A stretch of 64,000 nucleotides of DNA from Ignavibacteriales bacterium. GTDB lineage: Bacteria > Bacteroidota > Ignavibacteria > Ignavibacteriales > Ignavibacteriaceae. Every line of letters starts with the position of its first letter. Positions within the stretch are counted from its first letter, which is position 1. The notes beneath the pieces are model-generated. The model was not told where the DNA came from. It saw only the letters and a list, made by a program, of their open reading frames with translations, and ran no database searches. The DNA lies in NCBI GenBank assembly GCA_015709675.1, contig CP054182.1, positions 2,893,448 to 2,957,447 on the forward strand, written 5' to 3'. This document shows, piece after piece, positions 15,808 to 24,632 of the stretch. Made by a program: the position numbers and the translations under genes.

Positions 15808-17547
15808 TTAATCCCTCTCTGAGTAGTGAGTATGCAGAATTTTGTGTGCCTTATGGCTTCCGGGATGTTCCAGGTACTCAGAATAAAGGGCTTTCACGGC
15901 TTCATTATCATGGGAGTTTCTTTTTGCAGCTTTTGCATCAAGCTGGTAGAGAGTATCCCGCCTTTTTTCCACCTTATTTTCAATTTTGCGGATCGGCTGT
16001 CCGCCGCCATTTACACAGCCCCCCGGGCATGCCATTACTTCGATAAAGTGATATTCGCAGGTACCGTTCAGAATTGAATCCATCACCGGGGCAATACCTC
16101 CGATACCGTTAACCACTGCAACATTAACCTTCAGACCGTCAATCTGGACGGAAGCTGATTTCAGATGATCGTTTCCTCTTACTGCTTCCAGATCAGGAGA
16201 TGCCATATTCTCCCCTTTCAGCATATAGTGAGCGGTACGGATGGCTGCTTCCATCACACCGCCGGTAGATCCGAAAATTGCAGCCGCTCCGGTTGATTCA
16301 CCCAGCGGATTATCAAATTCACTTTCGGGCAGATTGGCAAAATCGAGTCCGGCAATATTTATCCACCGTGCCAGTTCGCGCGAGGTGAGCACAGCATCCA
16401 CATCCGGGAGCGTTTCCTCAGAAAGCTCAACGCGCGATGCTTCAAACTTCTTCACGGTGCAAGGCATTATTGAAGTAACATAAATATTATGCGGAGCCAG
16501 TCCCATTTTACGGGCGTAATAGGTTTTAAGAATTGCGCCTTCCATCTCATGAGGTGATTTGCAGCTTGAGAGATGACCAAGCAGTGAAGGATAATAGTGC
16601 TCAATATATTTCACCCAACCCGGGCAGCAGCTGGTGAACATAGGAAGGGTGCCGCCGGTTTTCACTCTTTCAATAAACTCATTTGCTTCTTCCATAATGG
16701 TAAGATCGGCAGCGAAATTTGTATCAAACACTCTTGAGAAACCAAGGCGTTTGAGTGCTGTCACCATTTTACCGGTTACATTTGAGCCGGCAGGAAGTCC
16801 GAACTCCTCACCAAGAGCGGCACGTACCGCCGGTGCAATCTGAACGATGGTGAATTTCTCATCATCTTCAATTGCATTAACCACTTCCTTCAGTGAACTC
16901 TTTTCGCGCAGAGCAGCTACCGGACAGGACAAAATACACTGCCCGCAGAGTATGCAGGATGAACTCTGGTTCAAACCTTTATTAAACGGAGTAGTAACTA
17001 TGCTTCTGAATCCCCGGTTCGCGAAATCAATAGCCCCAATCTTCTGAACTTCACCGCAGGTTCTTACGCATCTTCCGCAGAGAATGCATTTTGCGGGATC
17101 GCGCTCCATGGAGGGGCTTGATATATCAATAGCATGCTGTTTACATTCTCCGAAATACCGGTGTTCCCTCACGCCATAACGTGCCGCAAGAGTCTGCAGT
17201 TCGCAGTTGCCGTTGCGCACGCAGATAAGGCATTCCTGCGGATGATCTTCAATAAGAAGTTCAATGATGGTTTTTCTTGCGCGGCGCACTCTGGTGTTAT
17301 TCGTGATAACTTTCATTCCTTCAGATGCAGGAAATGCACATGCAGGAACCAGGGACTTGTAACCTTCAACTTCAACTGTGCATAAACGGCAGGCACCGCC
17401 GGGTATCAGGTCTTTCATGTGGCAGAGAGTAGGTATATCTATACCTGCTGCTTTTGCGACATCAAGGATTGTTGCACCGTCTTTAGCCGTAACGGATATA
17501 TTATCTATCTGTAATTCAATCGTCTTTTCTGTTGTCATTTCAAACAT
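15808..17547 (-). CDS. hydA: [FeFe] hydrogenase catalytic subunit
   Basis: The 579-residue protein has every metal site of a group A [FeFe] hydrogenase. The [2Fe-2S] cysteines are at about 42, 53, 56 and 70. A His-Cys cluster HPQECLICVRNGNC spans 102-115. Two [4Fe-4S] ferredoxin motifs lie at 154-164 and 198-208. The H-cluster motifs are TSCCPGW (305-311), MPCTVKKFE (361-369) and MACPGGC (505-511). It reduces protons or oxidises H2. Together with the NuoF- and NuoE-like genes directly upstream it forms the HydABC complex, which in studied bacteria bifurcates electrons between ferredoxin and NAD. A second Met at residue 4 is an alternative start. No export signal, so cytoplasmic. Confidence 0.95.
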   Translation of the reverse strand: MFEMTTEKTIELQIDNISVTAKDGATILDVAKAAGIDIPTLCHMKDLIPGGACRLCTVEVEGYKSLVPACAFPASEGMKVITNNTRVRRARKTIIELLIEDHPQECLICVRNGNCELQTLAARYGVREHRYFGECKQHAIDISSPSMERDPAKCILCGRCVRTCGEVQKIGAIDFANRGFRSIVTTPFNKGLNQSSSCILCGQCILSCPVAALREKSSLKEVVNAIEDDEKFTIVQIAPAVRAALGEEFGLPAGSNVTGKMVTALKRLGFSRVFDTNFAADLTIMEEANEFIERVKTGGTLPMFTSCCPGWVKYIEHYYPSLLGHLSSCKSPHEMEGAILKTYYARKMGLAPHNIYVTSIMPCTVKKFEASRVELSEETLPDVDAVLTSRELARWINIAGLDFANLPESEFDNPLGESTGAAAIFGSTGGVMEAAIRTAHYMLKGENMASPDLEAVRGNDHLKSASVQIDGLKVNVAVVNGIGGIAPVMDSILNGTCEYHFIEVMACPGGCVNGGGQPIRKIENKVEKRRDTLYQLDAKAAKRNSHDNEAVKALYSEYLEHPGSHKAHKILHTHYSERD

Positions 17548-17562
17548 GGCATTACCATTCTT

Positions 17563-19548
17563 CTAATTCACTGTAATTGCATTAAACTTGCACGAATCCA
17601 GGCACATGCCGCATTTCACGCACTTATCATCAACAATATAATGAGCCTGTCCTTTTTCTCCCAGTATTGCTTCAACCGAGCATTTCCTCAAACAGATTCC
17701 GCATCCGGTGCATATATCATTATCAATTGTAAAAGTCAGCAGGTCTTTGCAGACACTGGCTTTACAATGACGTTCATATAAATGCTCTTCATATTCCTCT
17801 TTGAAATACTGAAGTCCTGAAAGAATCGGGTTTGGGGCAGATTGCCCGAGTCCGCAAAGTGCCGTATCTCTGATCACATTAGCAAGACGGCGCAGATGTA
17901 TTACACCTTTAAAGCGGTGCAGTTCATCTTTTTCATCCTTTGTGCTCTTATAGCTTACAGGAATTCTTTCAATGATCTCGAGCATACGCTTGGTGCCTTC
18001 ACGGCACGGAACACACTTGCCGCATGATTCGTTTTGTATAAAGGTCAGGAAATATTTCGCTACATCTACCATGCAGGTATCCTGATCCATCACCACAAAT
18101 CCGCCTGATCCCATCATGGCGCCGACTTCTTTGAGTGATTCATAGTCAACAGGAGTTTTAATAACCGACTCAGGAAGACATCCTCCTGAAGGTCCGCCTA
18201 TCTGCACGGCTTTGAATTTTTTATTATCAGGAATTCCCCCTCCAATTTCAAAAACCACCTGCTCAAGAGTAGTACCCATCGGTACTTCTACTAATCCGGT
18301 GTTCTGAATTTTTCCTGAAAGCGCAAATACTTTTGTGCCTTTGCTTCTTTCAGTTCCGATTTTTTTGTACCATGAAGCGCCTTTTTCAATAACCGCCGCA
18401 ACATTTGCGAATGTTTCAACATTATTAATGACCGTCGGCTTTCCCCAGAGTCCTGAGACTACAGGGAAAGGAGGCCGGGGTCTTGGCATTCCCCTCTTGC
18501 CTTCAATGGAACCGATAAGTGCAGTTTCTTCGCCGCATACAAATGCGCCTGCACCTTTTTTGATTTTAAGATGGAAGTTGAAACCGCTCCCAAGGATATT
18601 CTCTCCGATGAGGCCGTATTCTTCAGCAGTAGCAATTGCCCGCTGCAATCGCTCAATAGCGAGCGGATATTCAGCCCGGCAGTATATATAACCGGAAGAT
18701 GCTCCGATGGCAAATCCTCCTATCAGCATTCCTTCAATCACGCGGAAAGGGTCGCTTTCAAGTACGCTTCTGTCCATGAATGCACCCGGATCACCTTCAT
18801 CAGCATTGCAGATTATATATTTGTCATCGCTCTTCTGTTTGGAGGCAAGTTCCCATTTCTTTCCTGTAGGGAACCCGGCTCCGCCTCTTCCGCGAAGTCC
18901 TGAATCCAGGATTTCTTTAATAACCATCTGAGGATTCATCAGACGTAGGCTTTTATCCAGCGCCTTAAATCCGCCCCAGGCGATATATTCGTCAATTGAA
19001 TCGGGATTAATGATTCCGCAGTTTTGCAGAACAACCTTCTTCTGCAGTTTGAAAAAAGGATGATCACCTATAAAGGGTACATCCTGAATTCCTGCCACAT
19101 GAGAGCCGAGCAGCTTTTCGTGATAGATTTTTTTCTCAAGGATCGTTCTTTTAATCAGAGCGGGAACAAGTTTAGGAGTAATTTCGCAGTAAGATACTCT
19201 TGGACCGCCCGGCATTTTTATATCAACAATCACTTCTTTTGCGCAGAAGCCGATACATCCGACTGCAACGATATTCGCTTTAATTTCATTCCGGTTAAGT
19301 TCTGCCTCAATGGCTTCTTTAACTTTTGCGGCACCTGAAGCAAGTCCGCAGGTTCCCATACCAATGAAGATAAAAGGATTTTCGATATCGTTATATAACT
19401 GATACTCCGAGAGTGCCTTAAATTTTGCTTTGCAATGGTCATCAAGATGGCAGAGAGGGCCGTCTTTGCAGCACTGAATATACATCGGGCAGGGATTGCT
19501 GGTATCGTGCCAGCATTTATCGCAGCATTTTTCACTGAACTTTAGCAT
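17563..19548 (-). CDS. hydB: NuoF-like NADH-binding subunit of [FeFe] hydrogenase
   Basis: The 661-residue protein begins with a thioredoxin-like [2Fe-2S] region (GTCGLASGA at about 65-73, GCIGFC at about 97-102). The NuoF core follows, with GLRGRGGAGFPTGKKW (FMN/NADH binding) and GAGAFVCGEETALIGSIEG, an SLBB segment, and the [4Fe-4S] motif SCGKCVPCREGT. Two C-terminal ferredoxin clusters (CTGCGICLRKC and CVKCGMCLDSC) end the protein. An additional extension (residues 1-40) has eight cysteines. It carries electrons between NAD(H) and hydA. Its start overlaps the hydC stop by 7 bp and it ends 15 bp before hydA. Confidence 0.95.
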   Translation of the reverse strand: MLKFSEKCCDKCWHDTSNPCPMYIQCCKDGPLCHLDDHCKAKFKALSEYQLYNDIENPFIFIGMGTCGLASGAAKVKEAIEAELNRNEIKANIVAVGCIGFCAKEVIVDIKMPGGPRVSYCEITPKLVPALIKRTILEKKIYHEKLLGSHVAGIQDVPFIGDHPFFKLQKKVVLQNCGIINPDSIDEYIAWGGFKALDKSLRLMNPQMVIKEILDSGLRGRGGAGFPTGKKWELASKQKSDDKYIICNADEGDPGAFMDRSVLESDPFRVIEGMLIGGFAIGASSGYIYCRAEYPLAIERLQRAIATAEEYGLIGENILGSGFNFHLKIKKGAGAFVCGEETALIGSIEGKRGMPRPRPPFPVVSGLWGKPTVINNVETFANVAAVIEKGASWYKKIGTERSKGTKVFALSGKIQNTGLVEVPMGTTLEQVVFEIGGGIPDNKKFKAVQIGGPSGGCLPESVIKTPVDYESLKEVGAMMGSGGFVVMDQDTCMVDVAKYFLTFIQNESCGKCVPCREGTKRMLEIIERIPVSYKSTKDEKDELHRFKGVIHLRRLANVIRDTALCGLGQSAPNPILSGLQYFKEEYEEHLYERHCKASVCKDLLTFTIDNDICTGCGICLRKCSVEAILGEKGQAHYIVDDKCVKCGMCLDSCKFNAITVN

Positions 19549-20105
19549 GCTTCCTCCCCTGCTTTAACAGCAACTTTAGCGGGTGTATTCGCCTTTGCCA
19601 TAAATTTCTTTATGATGCCGGCTACTTCTTTTACAGCAAGTCTGCCATAATACTCTTCGTTTATGGTGATTACCGGAGCAATGCTACAGGCACCAATGCA
19701 GTTTACCACTTCAATGGTAAAATTCTTGTCTCGTGTGGTGTCACCTGCTTTGATGCCGAGCTGGACTTCGAGTGCATAAAGCACACCCGATGAGTTTTTA
19801 ACATGACACGCAGTGCCGCGGCAGACCCGGATGATATTTTTTCCGAGTGGTTTCAGGCGGAACTGATTGTAAAAAGTAGCGACTCCATAAACCCTGCTCA
19901 GTGGTATTGCAGTATATCTGGCAATAAGTTTCATCTGTTCTTCAGACAGATAGCCATAAACATCCTGGGTATCCTGCAATAATGGAATAAGTGAGCTTTT
20001 CTCGTTGGGGGGGTATATTTTATAAAAATCAGGAAACATTGTAACCTCGTTTGCGTTAATATAATTGAGCAATTCACGTGCCATTTTACCTATTGAGAAA
20101 TCCAA
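19542..20105 (-). CDS. hydC: NuoE-like [2Fe-2S] subunit of [FeFe] hydrogenase
   Basis: This 187-residue NuoE family protein has an N-terminal helical bundle (LIPLLQDTQDVYGYLSEEQM) and a thioredoxin-like C-terminal domain. The [2Fe-2S] ligands are in CRGTACHV and CIGACS. It is the first gene of the hydCBA operon and overlaps hydB. The region upstream (20106-20288) is a divergent promoter region shared with the DegQ lipoprotein. No maturase genes hydE, hydF or hydG are in this window. Confidence 0.93.
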   Translation of the reverse strand: MDFSIGKMARELLNYINANEVTMFPDFYKIYPPNEKSSLIPLLQDTQDVYGYLSEEQMKLIARYTAIPLSRVYGVATFYNQFRLKPLGKNIIRVCRGTACHVKNSSGVLYALEVQLGIKAGDTTRDKNFTIEVVNCIGACSIAPVITINEEYYGRLAVKEVAGIIKKFMAKANTPAKVAVKAGEEAC

Positions 20106-20288
20106 CTAAACTGCTGAAATTCTCTACAATAATTGTTTTTTTTAACCTGCCATCCGGATACAATTCTATTTTTAAGAAATATTTTCTATAAAATGGAAGA
20201 ATTCTCCTGATTCCGGTCAGAGGTTCAGATTTTTGTATATTTAGGGCATATTTTCACATATTTCCCCAAAAATTATTCAGTTCGACAG

Positions 20289-21443
20289 ATGAAAAAGACA
20301 TTTTTTATCCCGGTTTTCTTCTTTTTGATAATACCCATTGCGGCCTGCAATTTTTCAGGTGATGACGATAAAGTTTATACGGAAAGTCAGAGGACTGCCG
20401 ATCTGGATAGGGCAAATGATGAAATTTCGAAATCCCGCAGAAATATCATAACTGAAACAGTGGCTAAATCCAGCCCCGCGGTGGTGGGTATTAACGTTAC
20501 AGAAGTCCGCCAGTTCAGGGATCCCTTTTTCTCCCCCTTTTTTGAAGACCCGTTTTTCCGTCAGTTTTTCGGCGACAGAACGTACTCCCAGAAAGTAAAG
20601 AGCCTGGGTTCCGGTTTTCTTATTTCAGCAAACGGCTACATCCTCACCAATGATCATGTTGCCGGAAACGCGACTGAAATTGTGGTGACTCTGACCAATG
20701 GAAAACACTACAATGCGAAAGTGGTCGGGAGTGATCCTGTATCGGACATTTGTCTTATTAAAATAGAAGGTGAAGATTTTCCATTTATTCCGCTCGGTAA
20801 CTCTGATGATGTGATCATCGGAGAATGGGTAATTGCTCTCGGCAACCCATTCGGACTCTTTGACCTTAACAATAAACCTACAGTGACAGTCGGTGTTATT
20901 TCCGCGACCGGAATGAACCTGAACCGGGTTGAAAACCGTTACTACCTGAATATGATTCAGACCGATGCTGCTATTAACGGCGGTAACAGCGGCGGACCGC
21001 TTGTGAACTCACTTGGTGAAGTTATCGGGATGAATACAATCATCTTCACCTCAGGACAGTCTCAGGGAAGTATCGGACTTAGTTTTGCAATTCCAATCAA
21101 TAAAGTTAAAAAGATAATTGATGAACTGAAGGAAAAAGGGAAAATTGACCGTGACTTTACGACCGGACTGACTGTTCAGAATATTGATGAAGCACTTGCG
21201 AAGTATTTCAAACTGGATGATACCAAAGGAGTAATCATAACAAAAATACGACGAAACTCATCTGCCGATAACGCAGGTCTGAAGCCGGGTGATGTGATTA
21301 TCCAGATTGATGATTATAAGATTGATAACGAAACAACTCTGATAGGTGTTCTGCAGGAGTACCGGACAGGCCAGTCTGTAACCTTTTCCATACTTCGTGA
21401 CGGAAAAACAGAAACTTATAAAATGAAACTGGAGAAGAATTAA
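20289..21443 (+). CDS. degQ: HtrA/DegQ-type serine protease, lipoprotein
   Basis: This 384-residue trypsin-like protease has a single PDZ domain. The N-terminus is a lipoprotein signal with lipobox IAAC and Cys at 20. The catalytic triad is visible as His123 (NDHVAG), Asp153 (SDICLI) and Ser234 (NGGNSGGP). The PDZ domain occupies about 290-384 (GVIITKIRRNSSADNAGLKPGDVI). It should degrade or refold damaged proteins in the periplasm, tethered to a membrane by its lipid. The phenylalanine-rich insertion DPFFSPFFEDPFFRQFF before the protease core resembles the LA loop region of HtrA proteins. purB starts right after its stop (TAAATG). Confidence 0.92.
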   Translation: MKKTFFIPVFFFLIIPIAACNFSGDDDKVYTESQRTADLDRANDEISKSRRNIITETVAKSSPAVVGINVTEVRQFRDPFFSPFFEDPFFRQFFGDRTYSQKVKSLGSGFLISANGYILTNDHVAGNATEIVVTLTNGKHYNAKVVGSDPVSDICLIKIEGEDFPFIPLGNSDDVIIGEWVIALGNPFGLFDLNNKPTVTVGVISATGMNLNRVENRYYLNMIQTDAAINGGNSGGPLVNSLGEVIGMNTIIFTSGQSQGSIGLSFAIPINKVKKIIDELKEKGKIDRDFTTGLTVQNIDEALAKYFKLDDTKGVIITKIRRNSSADNAGLKPGDVIIQIDDYKIDNETTLIGVLQEYRTGQSVTFSILRDGKTETYKMKLEKN

Positions 21444-22742
21444 ATGATTGACCGGTATTCCCGTCCTGAAATTAGCGCAGTCTGGTCAGATGACTTTAAG
21501 TATAAAACCTGGCTCAGTATTGAGATTCTTGCGTGTGAAAAGCGTGCACAGTCAGGTGAGATACCTCAGGAAGATCTGGATACGATTAAGGAGAAAGCTA
21601 ATTTTGATATAGCAAGAATACTCGAAATTGAGGAAACGACCAATCATGATGTAATAGCGTTTCTGACCAATGTTGCAGAATATGTGGGTCCTGCCTCACG
21701 TCATATACATTACGGAATGACTTCCTCTGATGTGCTTGATACTGCACTCTCCTATCAGATGAAAACTGCCGGTGAAATTCTCCTCAGAGAATTACACACA
21801 CTTAAAGAAAGCCTGCAAAAAAGAGCGGTTGAACACAAGAATACCCTCTGTATCGGCAGAACACACGGCATTCACGCAGAACCCGTAACCATGGGACTGA
21901 AGTTTGCTCTCTGGTATGAAGAAACAAAAAGAAATATCGTCCGACTCGAACAGGCAGTAAAAAATATATCATTCGGGAAGATCTCCGGAGCAGTCGGAAC
22001 GTTCGATCACCTTGATCCTGATGTTGAGGAGTATGTATGTGAAGGAATGGGTCTGAGCCCGGCTCCGATTTCTACTCAGGTGCTGCAGCGTGACCGGCAT
22101 GCCGAGTATATAACTGTTCTTGCCATCATCGGAGGAACATTGGAAAAAATAGCCACGGAGATACGGCATCTGCAGAAAACCGAAGTATTGGAAGCAGAAG
22201 AGTTTTTCTCCAAAGGGCAGAAGGGGTCGAGTGCAATGCCTCATAAAAGAAATCCGATAACCTGCGAAAGAATTGCGGGAATGGCAAGAATTCTGCGCGG
22301 TAATGCAACTGCCGCTCTGGAGAATATATCGCTCTGGCATGAAAGAGATATTACTCACTCCTCCGTTGAAAGGGTTATCATCCCCGACTCCACCATTCTG
22401 CTTGATTATATGCTTGCCAAGACAATACAGCTGATTGATAATCTTCTGATATACCCCGACAATATGCTGAAGAATTTAAACAAAACCAGGGGTCTGGTCT
22501 TTAGTCAGCGGGTCCTTTTGCGATTGGTTGAAAAGGGACTTACCAGAGAAGCTGCTTATAAGGCCGTGCAGACCGCTGCCATGACTGTCTGGAGAGATGA
22601 ATCCAAAAATATGAAAGATGAACTCTGTGCTGATGAATCAGTAATGAGTTTTATAACAAAAGGTGAACTGGAAGAGATCTTTAATCCGGATAATCTTCTC
22701 AGGAATATTGATAAGATATTTGAAAGAACCATTCATTCATAA
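21444..22742 (+). CDS. purB: Adenylosuccinate lyase
   Basis: At 432 residues this is a standard PurB of the fumarase/aspartase superfamily. It has TSSDVLDTALSYQ (about 93-105), GRTHGIHAEPVTMGLKF and the signature SSAMPHKRNPI (about 262-272) with the flexible catalytic Ser loop. It catalyses two steps of purine synthesis, releasing fumarate from SAICAR and from adenylosuccinate. The ATG follows the protease stop codon without a gap, so translation is probably coupled. Confidence 0.96.
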   Translation: MIDRYSRPEISAVWSDDFKYKTWLSIEILACEKRAQSGEIPQEDLDTIKEKANFDIARILEIEETTNHDVIAFLTNVAEYVGPASRHIHYGMTSSDVLDTALSYQMKTAGEILLRELHTLKESLQKRAVEHKNTLCIGRTHGIHAEPVTMGLKFALWYEETKRNIVRLEQAVKNISFGKISGAVGTFDHLDPDVEEYVCEGMGLSPAPISTQVLQRDRHAEYITVLAIIGGTLEKIATEIRHLQKTEVLEAEEFFSKGQKGSSAMPHKRNPITCERIAGMARILRGNATAALENISLWHERDITHSSVERVIIPDSTILLDYMLAKTIQLIDNLLIYPDNMLKNLNKTRGLVFSQRVLLRLVEKGLTREAAYKAVQTAAMTVWRDESKNMKDELCADESVMSFITKGELEEIFNPDNLLRNIDKIFERTIHS

Positions 22743-22761
22743 ATAACAATGGAGTAAAAAC

Positions 22762-24498
22762 ATGAACGCCCGGATCATGCTTTTTTCATTTACACTGCTC
22801 ATCTCGGCTATTATATTACCTCAGGGAATAAACTTCCCTCTTGAGGTAATTGCGTCGAACAATCTCTTCAATAACAGGCAGTTTGCCGCTTTTGATCAGA
22901 ACGGCAAAATTCATGTCTCTTACACCGGGCAATCCGGAACAAACAGCAACAGCAGAGAAATTTATTATGTGTATGAAACCGCAGGTGGCTTTTCCGATAC
23001 TCTCAACATCTCTTCAAATACCGTAGACGACAACTATTCCACTCTTTCAATTGACAACAATAATAAAGTGCACATCGTCTTTATCGGACGGGATGCAGGC
23101 AGCCTGTTTCAGTTAAAGTACACCAATAATATTTCAGGAAGTTTCTTTACGCCGGTATATCTTTCAACCGGTGGTTTGAACAAGGCAACTCCATACAGTA
23201 AGATAGGGCCGGACAGTGTTCTGCATATAGTGTATTTTACCTTTACTAATGATCCTGATAATGCCTATTATTTAAAGCATGATTTACGGACCGGTCAGAG
23301 TTCATCTCCCCTTCTCTTAGCAGCAGCAGAAACATCAGGAGACTTTGATGCAAGTCTTGATGTTGACAGCAATGGCAAAGTGCATATTCTGCTTAAATCA
23401 GGCGGAGTATTCGGCGGCCCGCTCCGTTATTACAATGATATTTCCGGCACCGTAACCCAGGTGAATTTACCTGTTACAGCAAACGTAACCACCTGTAAAG
23501 TTGCCGTTGATAAAACAAATAAAGTGCATATTGTTTACCGACTCGAATCAGAATTACGGATGTATTATACTTCAGGAGAAAATGGTGTTTTCAGCACTCC
23601 GGTTGTTTTTACTCCGCCGGGACAGAGACCATCAGGCATGCAGAACATAGCAGTGGATGACAGTCAGCGGGTCTATGTAATATATCAGTCCTCATCTGCA
23701 AATTCAGGCAAGGGATTTTATCTTGTTTACGGCCAGAATGGAATTTTCTCTGACACTACTCTGGTTTATGAAATTCCGCCCCAATACGTTACCAGAAATT
23801 CATCCGCCATTCTTGCAAAAGGTAACGGATATATTGCCGCATTTTTTACTCCGGGAGGAGTCAGAGATGGAATAGTACTTGCAGATATATTCATGAAGCG
23901 CGGTCAGCTTTTTGAACCCGTACCGGTTGAGTTCGCCAGTTTTACCTATACCATTGACAAGAACTCACTTTTGCTTTCATGGGTAACAGCGAGCGAAACT
24001 AACAATAATTTCTTTACTGTCGAAAAACTTACCGACGGAAACTGGGAAGCATTAGGAGTGGTTAAAGGACAAGGAACCGCCATAAGTTCAAACAGCTATT
24101 ATTTCAGAGTTACAAATTTCGCTGATGGAGACAGGTTCCGCGTTAAGCAGACAGATTTTGACGGCACTTATTCCTACAGTAATGAACTATCTGTTGATTC
24201 AGGCCCTTCGCCTGATCGTTTTGCTTTACTGACAAACTATCCGAATCCGTTTAATCCGACTACAACGATCGAATATACTCTGCGGGAGCCGGGGTATGTT
24301 ACAATTTCGATTTTCAACACAATGGGTGAACTTGCAGCTGTTTTAACTCAAAAACAACATGAAGCGGGTAATTACAGAATGGAGTGGAATGCAGAATCAT
24401 ATCCATCCGGGGTGTATTATGCAGTTATGGATTTCCAAACTAAAGGGAAAAATCAATCCGCACAAATGTTTGTACAGAAAATGGTATTGATGAAGTAA
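22762..24498 (+). CDS. T9SS-exported protein with VHIV-type propeller repeats
   Basis: The 578-residue protein has a signal peptide (first about 20 residues, ending ILPQG). Repeats follow in which D-x-N-x-K-V-H-I-V/L recurs (DNNNKVHIVF, DSNGKVHILLK, DKTNKVHIVY, DDSQRVYVIYQ), suggesting a six- or seven-bladed beta-propeller. A domain at about 390-480 with FTYTIDKNSLLLSWVTASETNN precedes a C-terminal sorting domain (NYPNPFNPTTTIEYTL, then YPSGVYYAV). The exact substrate or ligand is unknown. A GGAG ribosome binding site is seen before the ATG. It probably shares a transcript with degQ and purB. Confidence 0.85.
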   Translation: MNARIMLFSFTLLISAIILPQGINFPLEVIASNNLFNNRQFAAFDQNGKIHVSYTGQSGTNSNSREIYYVYETAGGFSDTLNISSNTVDDNYSTLSIDNNNKVHIVFIGRDAGSLFQLKYTNNISGSFFTPVYLSTGGLNKATPYSKIGPDSVLHIVYFTFTNDPDNAYYLKHDLRTGQSSSPLLLAAAETSGDFDASLDVDSNGKVHILLKSGGVFGGPLRYYNDISGTVTQVNLPVTANVTTCKVAVDKTNKVHIVYRLESELRMYYTSGENGVFSTPVVFTPPGQRPSGMQNIAVDDSQRVYVIYQSSSANSGKGFYLVYGQNGIFSDTTLVYEIPPQYVTRNSSAILAKGNGYIAAFFTPGGVRDGIVLADIFMKRGQLFEPVPVEFASFTYTIDKNSLLLSWVTASETNNNFFTVEKLTDGNWEALGVVKGQGTAISSNSYYFRVTNFADGDRFRVKQTDFDGTYSYSNELSVDSGPSPDRFALLTNYPNPFNPTTTIEYTLREPGYVTISIFNTMGELAAVLTQKQHEAGNYRMEWNAESYPSGVYYAVMDFQTKGKNQSAQMFVQKMVLMK

Positions 24499-24547
24499 AT
24501 TAGAATGATATCTCGCTTTTTGTCAGGTGGTGTGTTCGAATCGTAGT

Positions 24548-24565
24548 GACAGGTCGTGACCTGTC
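24548..24565. repeat. Perfect 18-bp palindrome GACAGGTC-GT-GACCTGTC
   Basis: Two 8-bp arms, GACAGGTC and GACCTGTC, flank a two-base centre between two convergent genes. It could be a small interspersed palindromic repeat or part of the terminator region. Confidence 0.55.
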
Positions 24566-24583
24566 ATAACGTGTAGATATATA

Positions 24584-24619
24584 AATGCAGAAACACGCAC
24601 TTAAGCGTGTCTCTGCATT
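24584..24619. terminator. Long hairpin between convergent genes
   Basis: The arms AATGCAGA/TCTGCATT and ACACGC/GCGTGT, with one bulge on each side, enclose ACTTAA. It lies between the stop codons of the T9SS gene and the aldehyde dehydrogenase. The U-tract is weak on both strands, so termination is probable but not certain. Confidence 0.6.
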
Positions 24620-24632
24620 GTTATTATATAGA

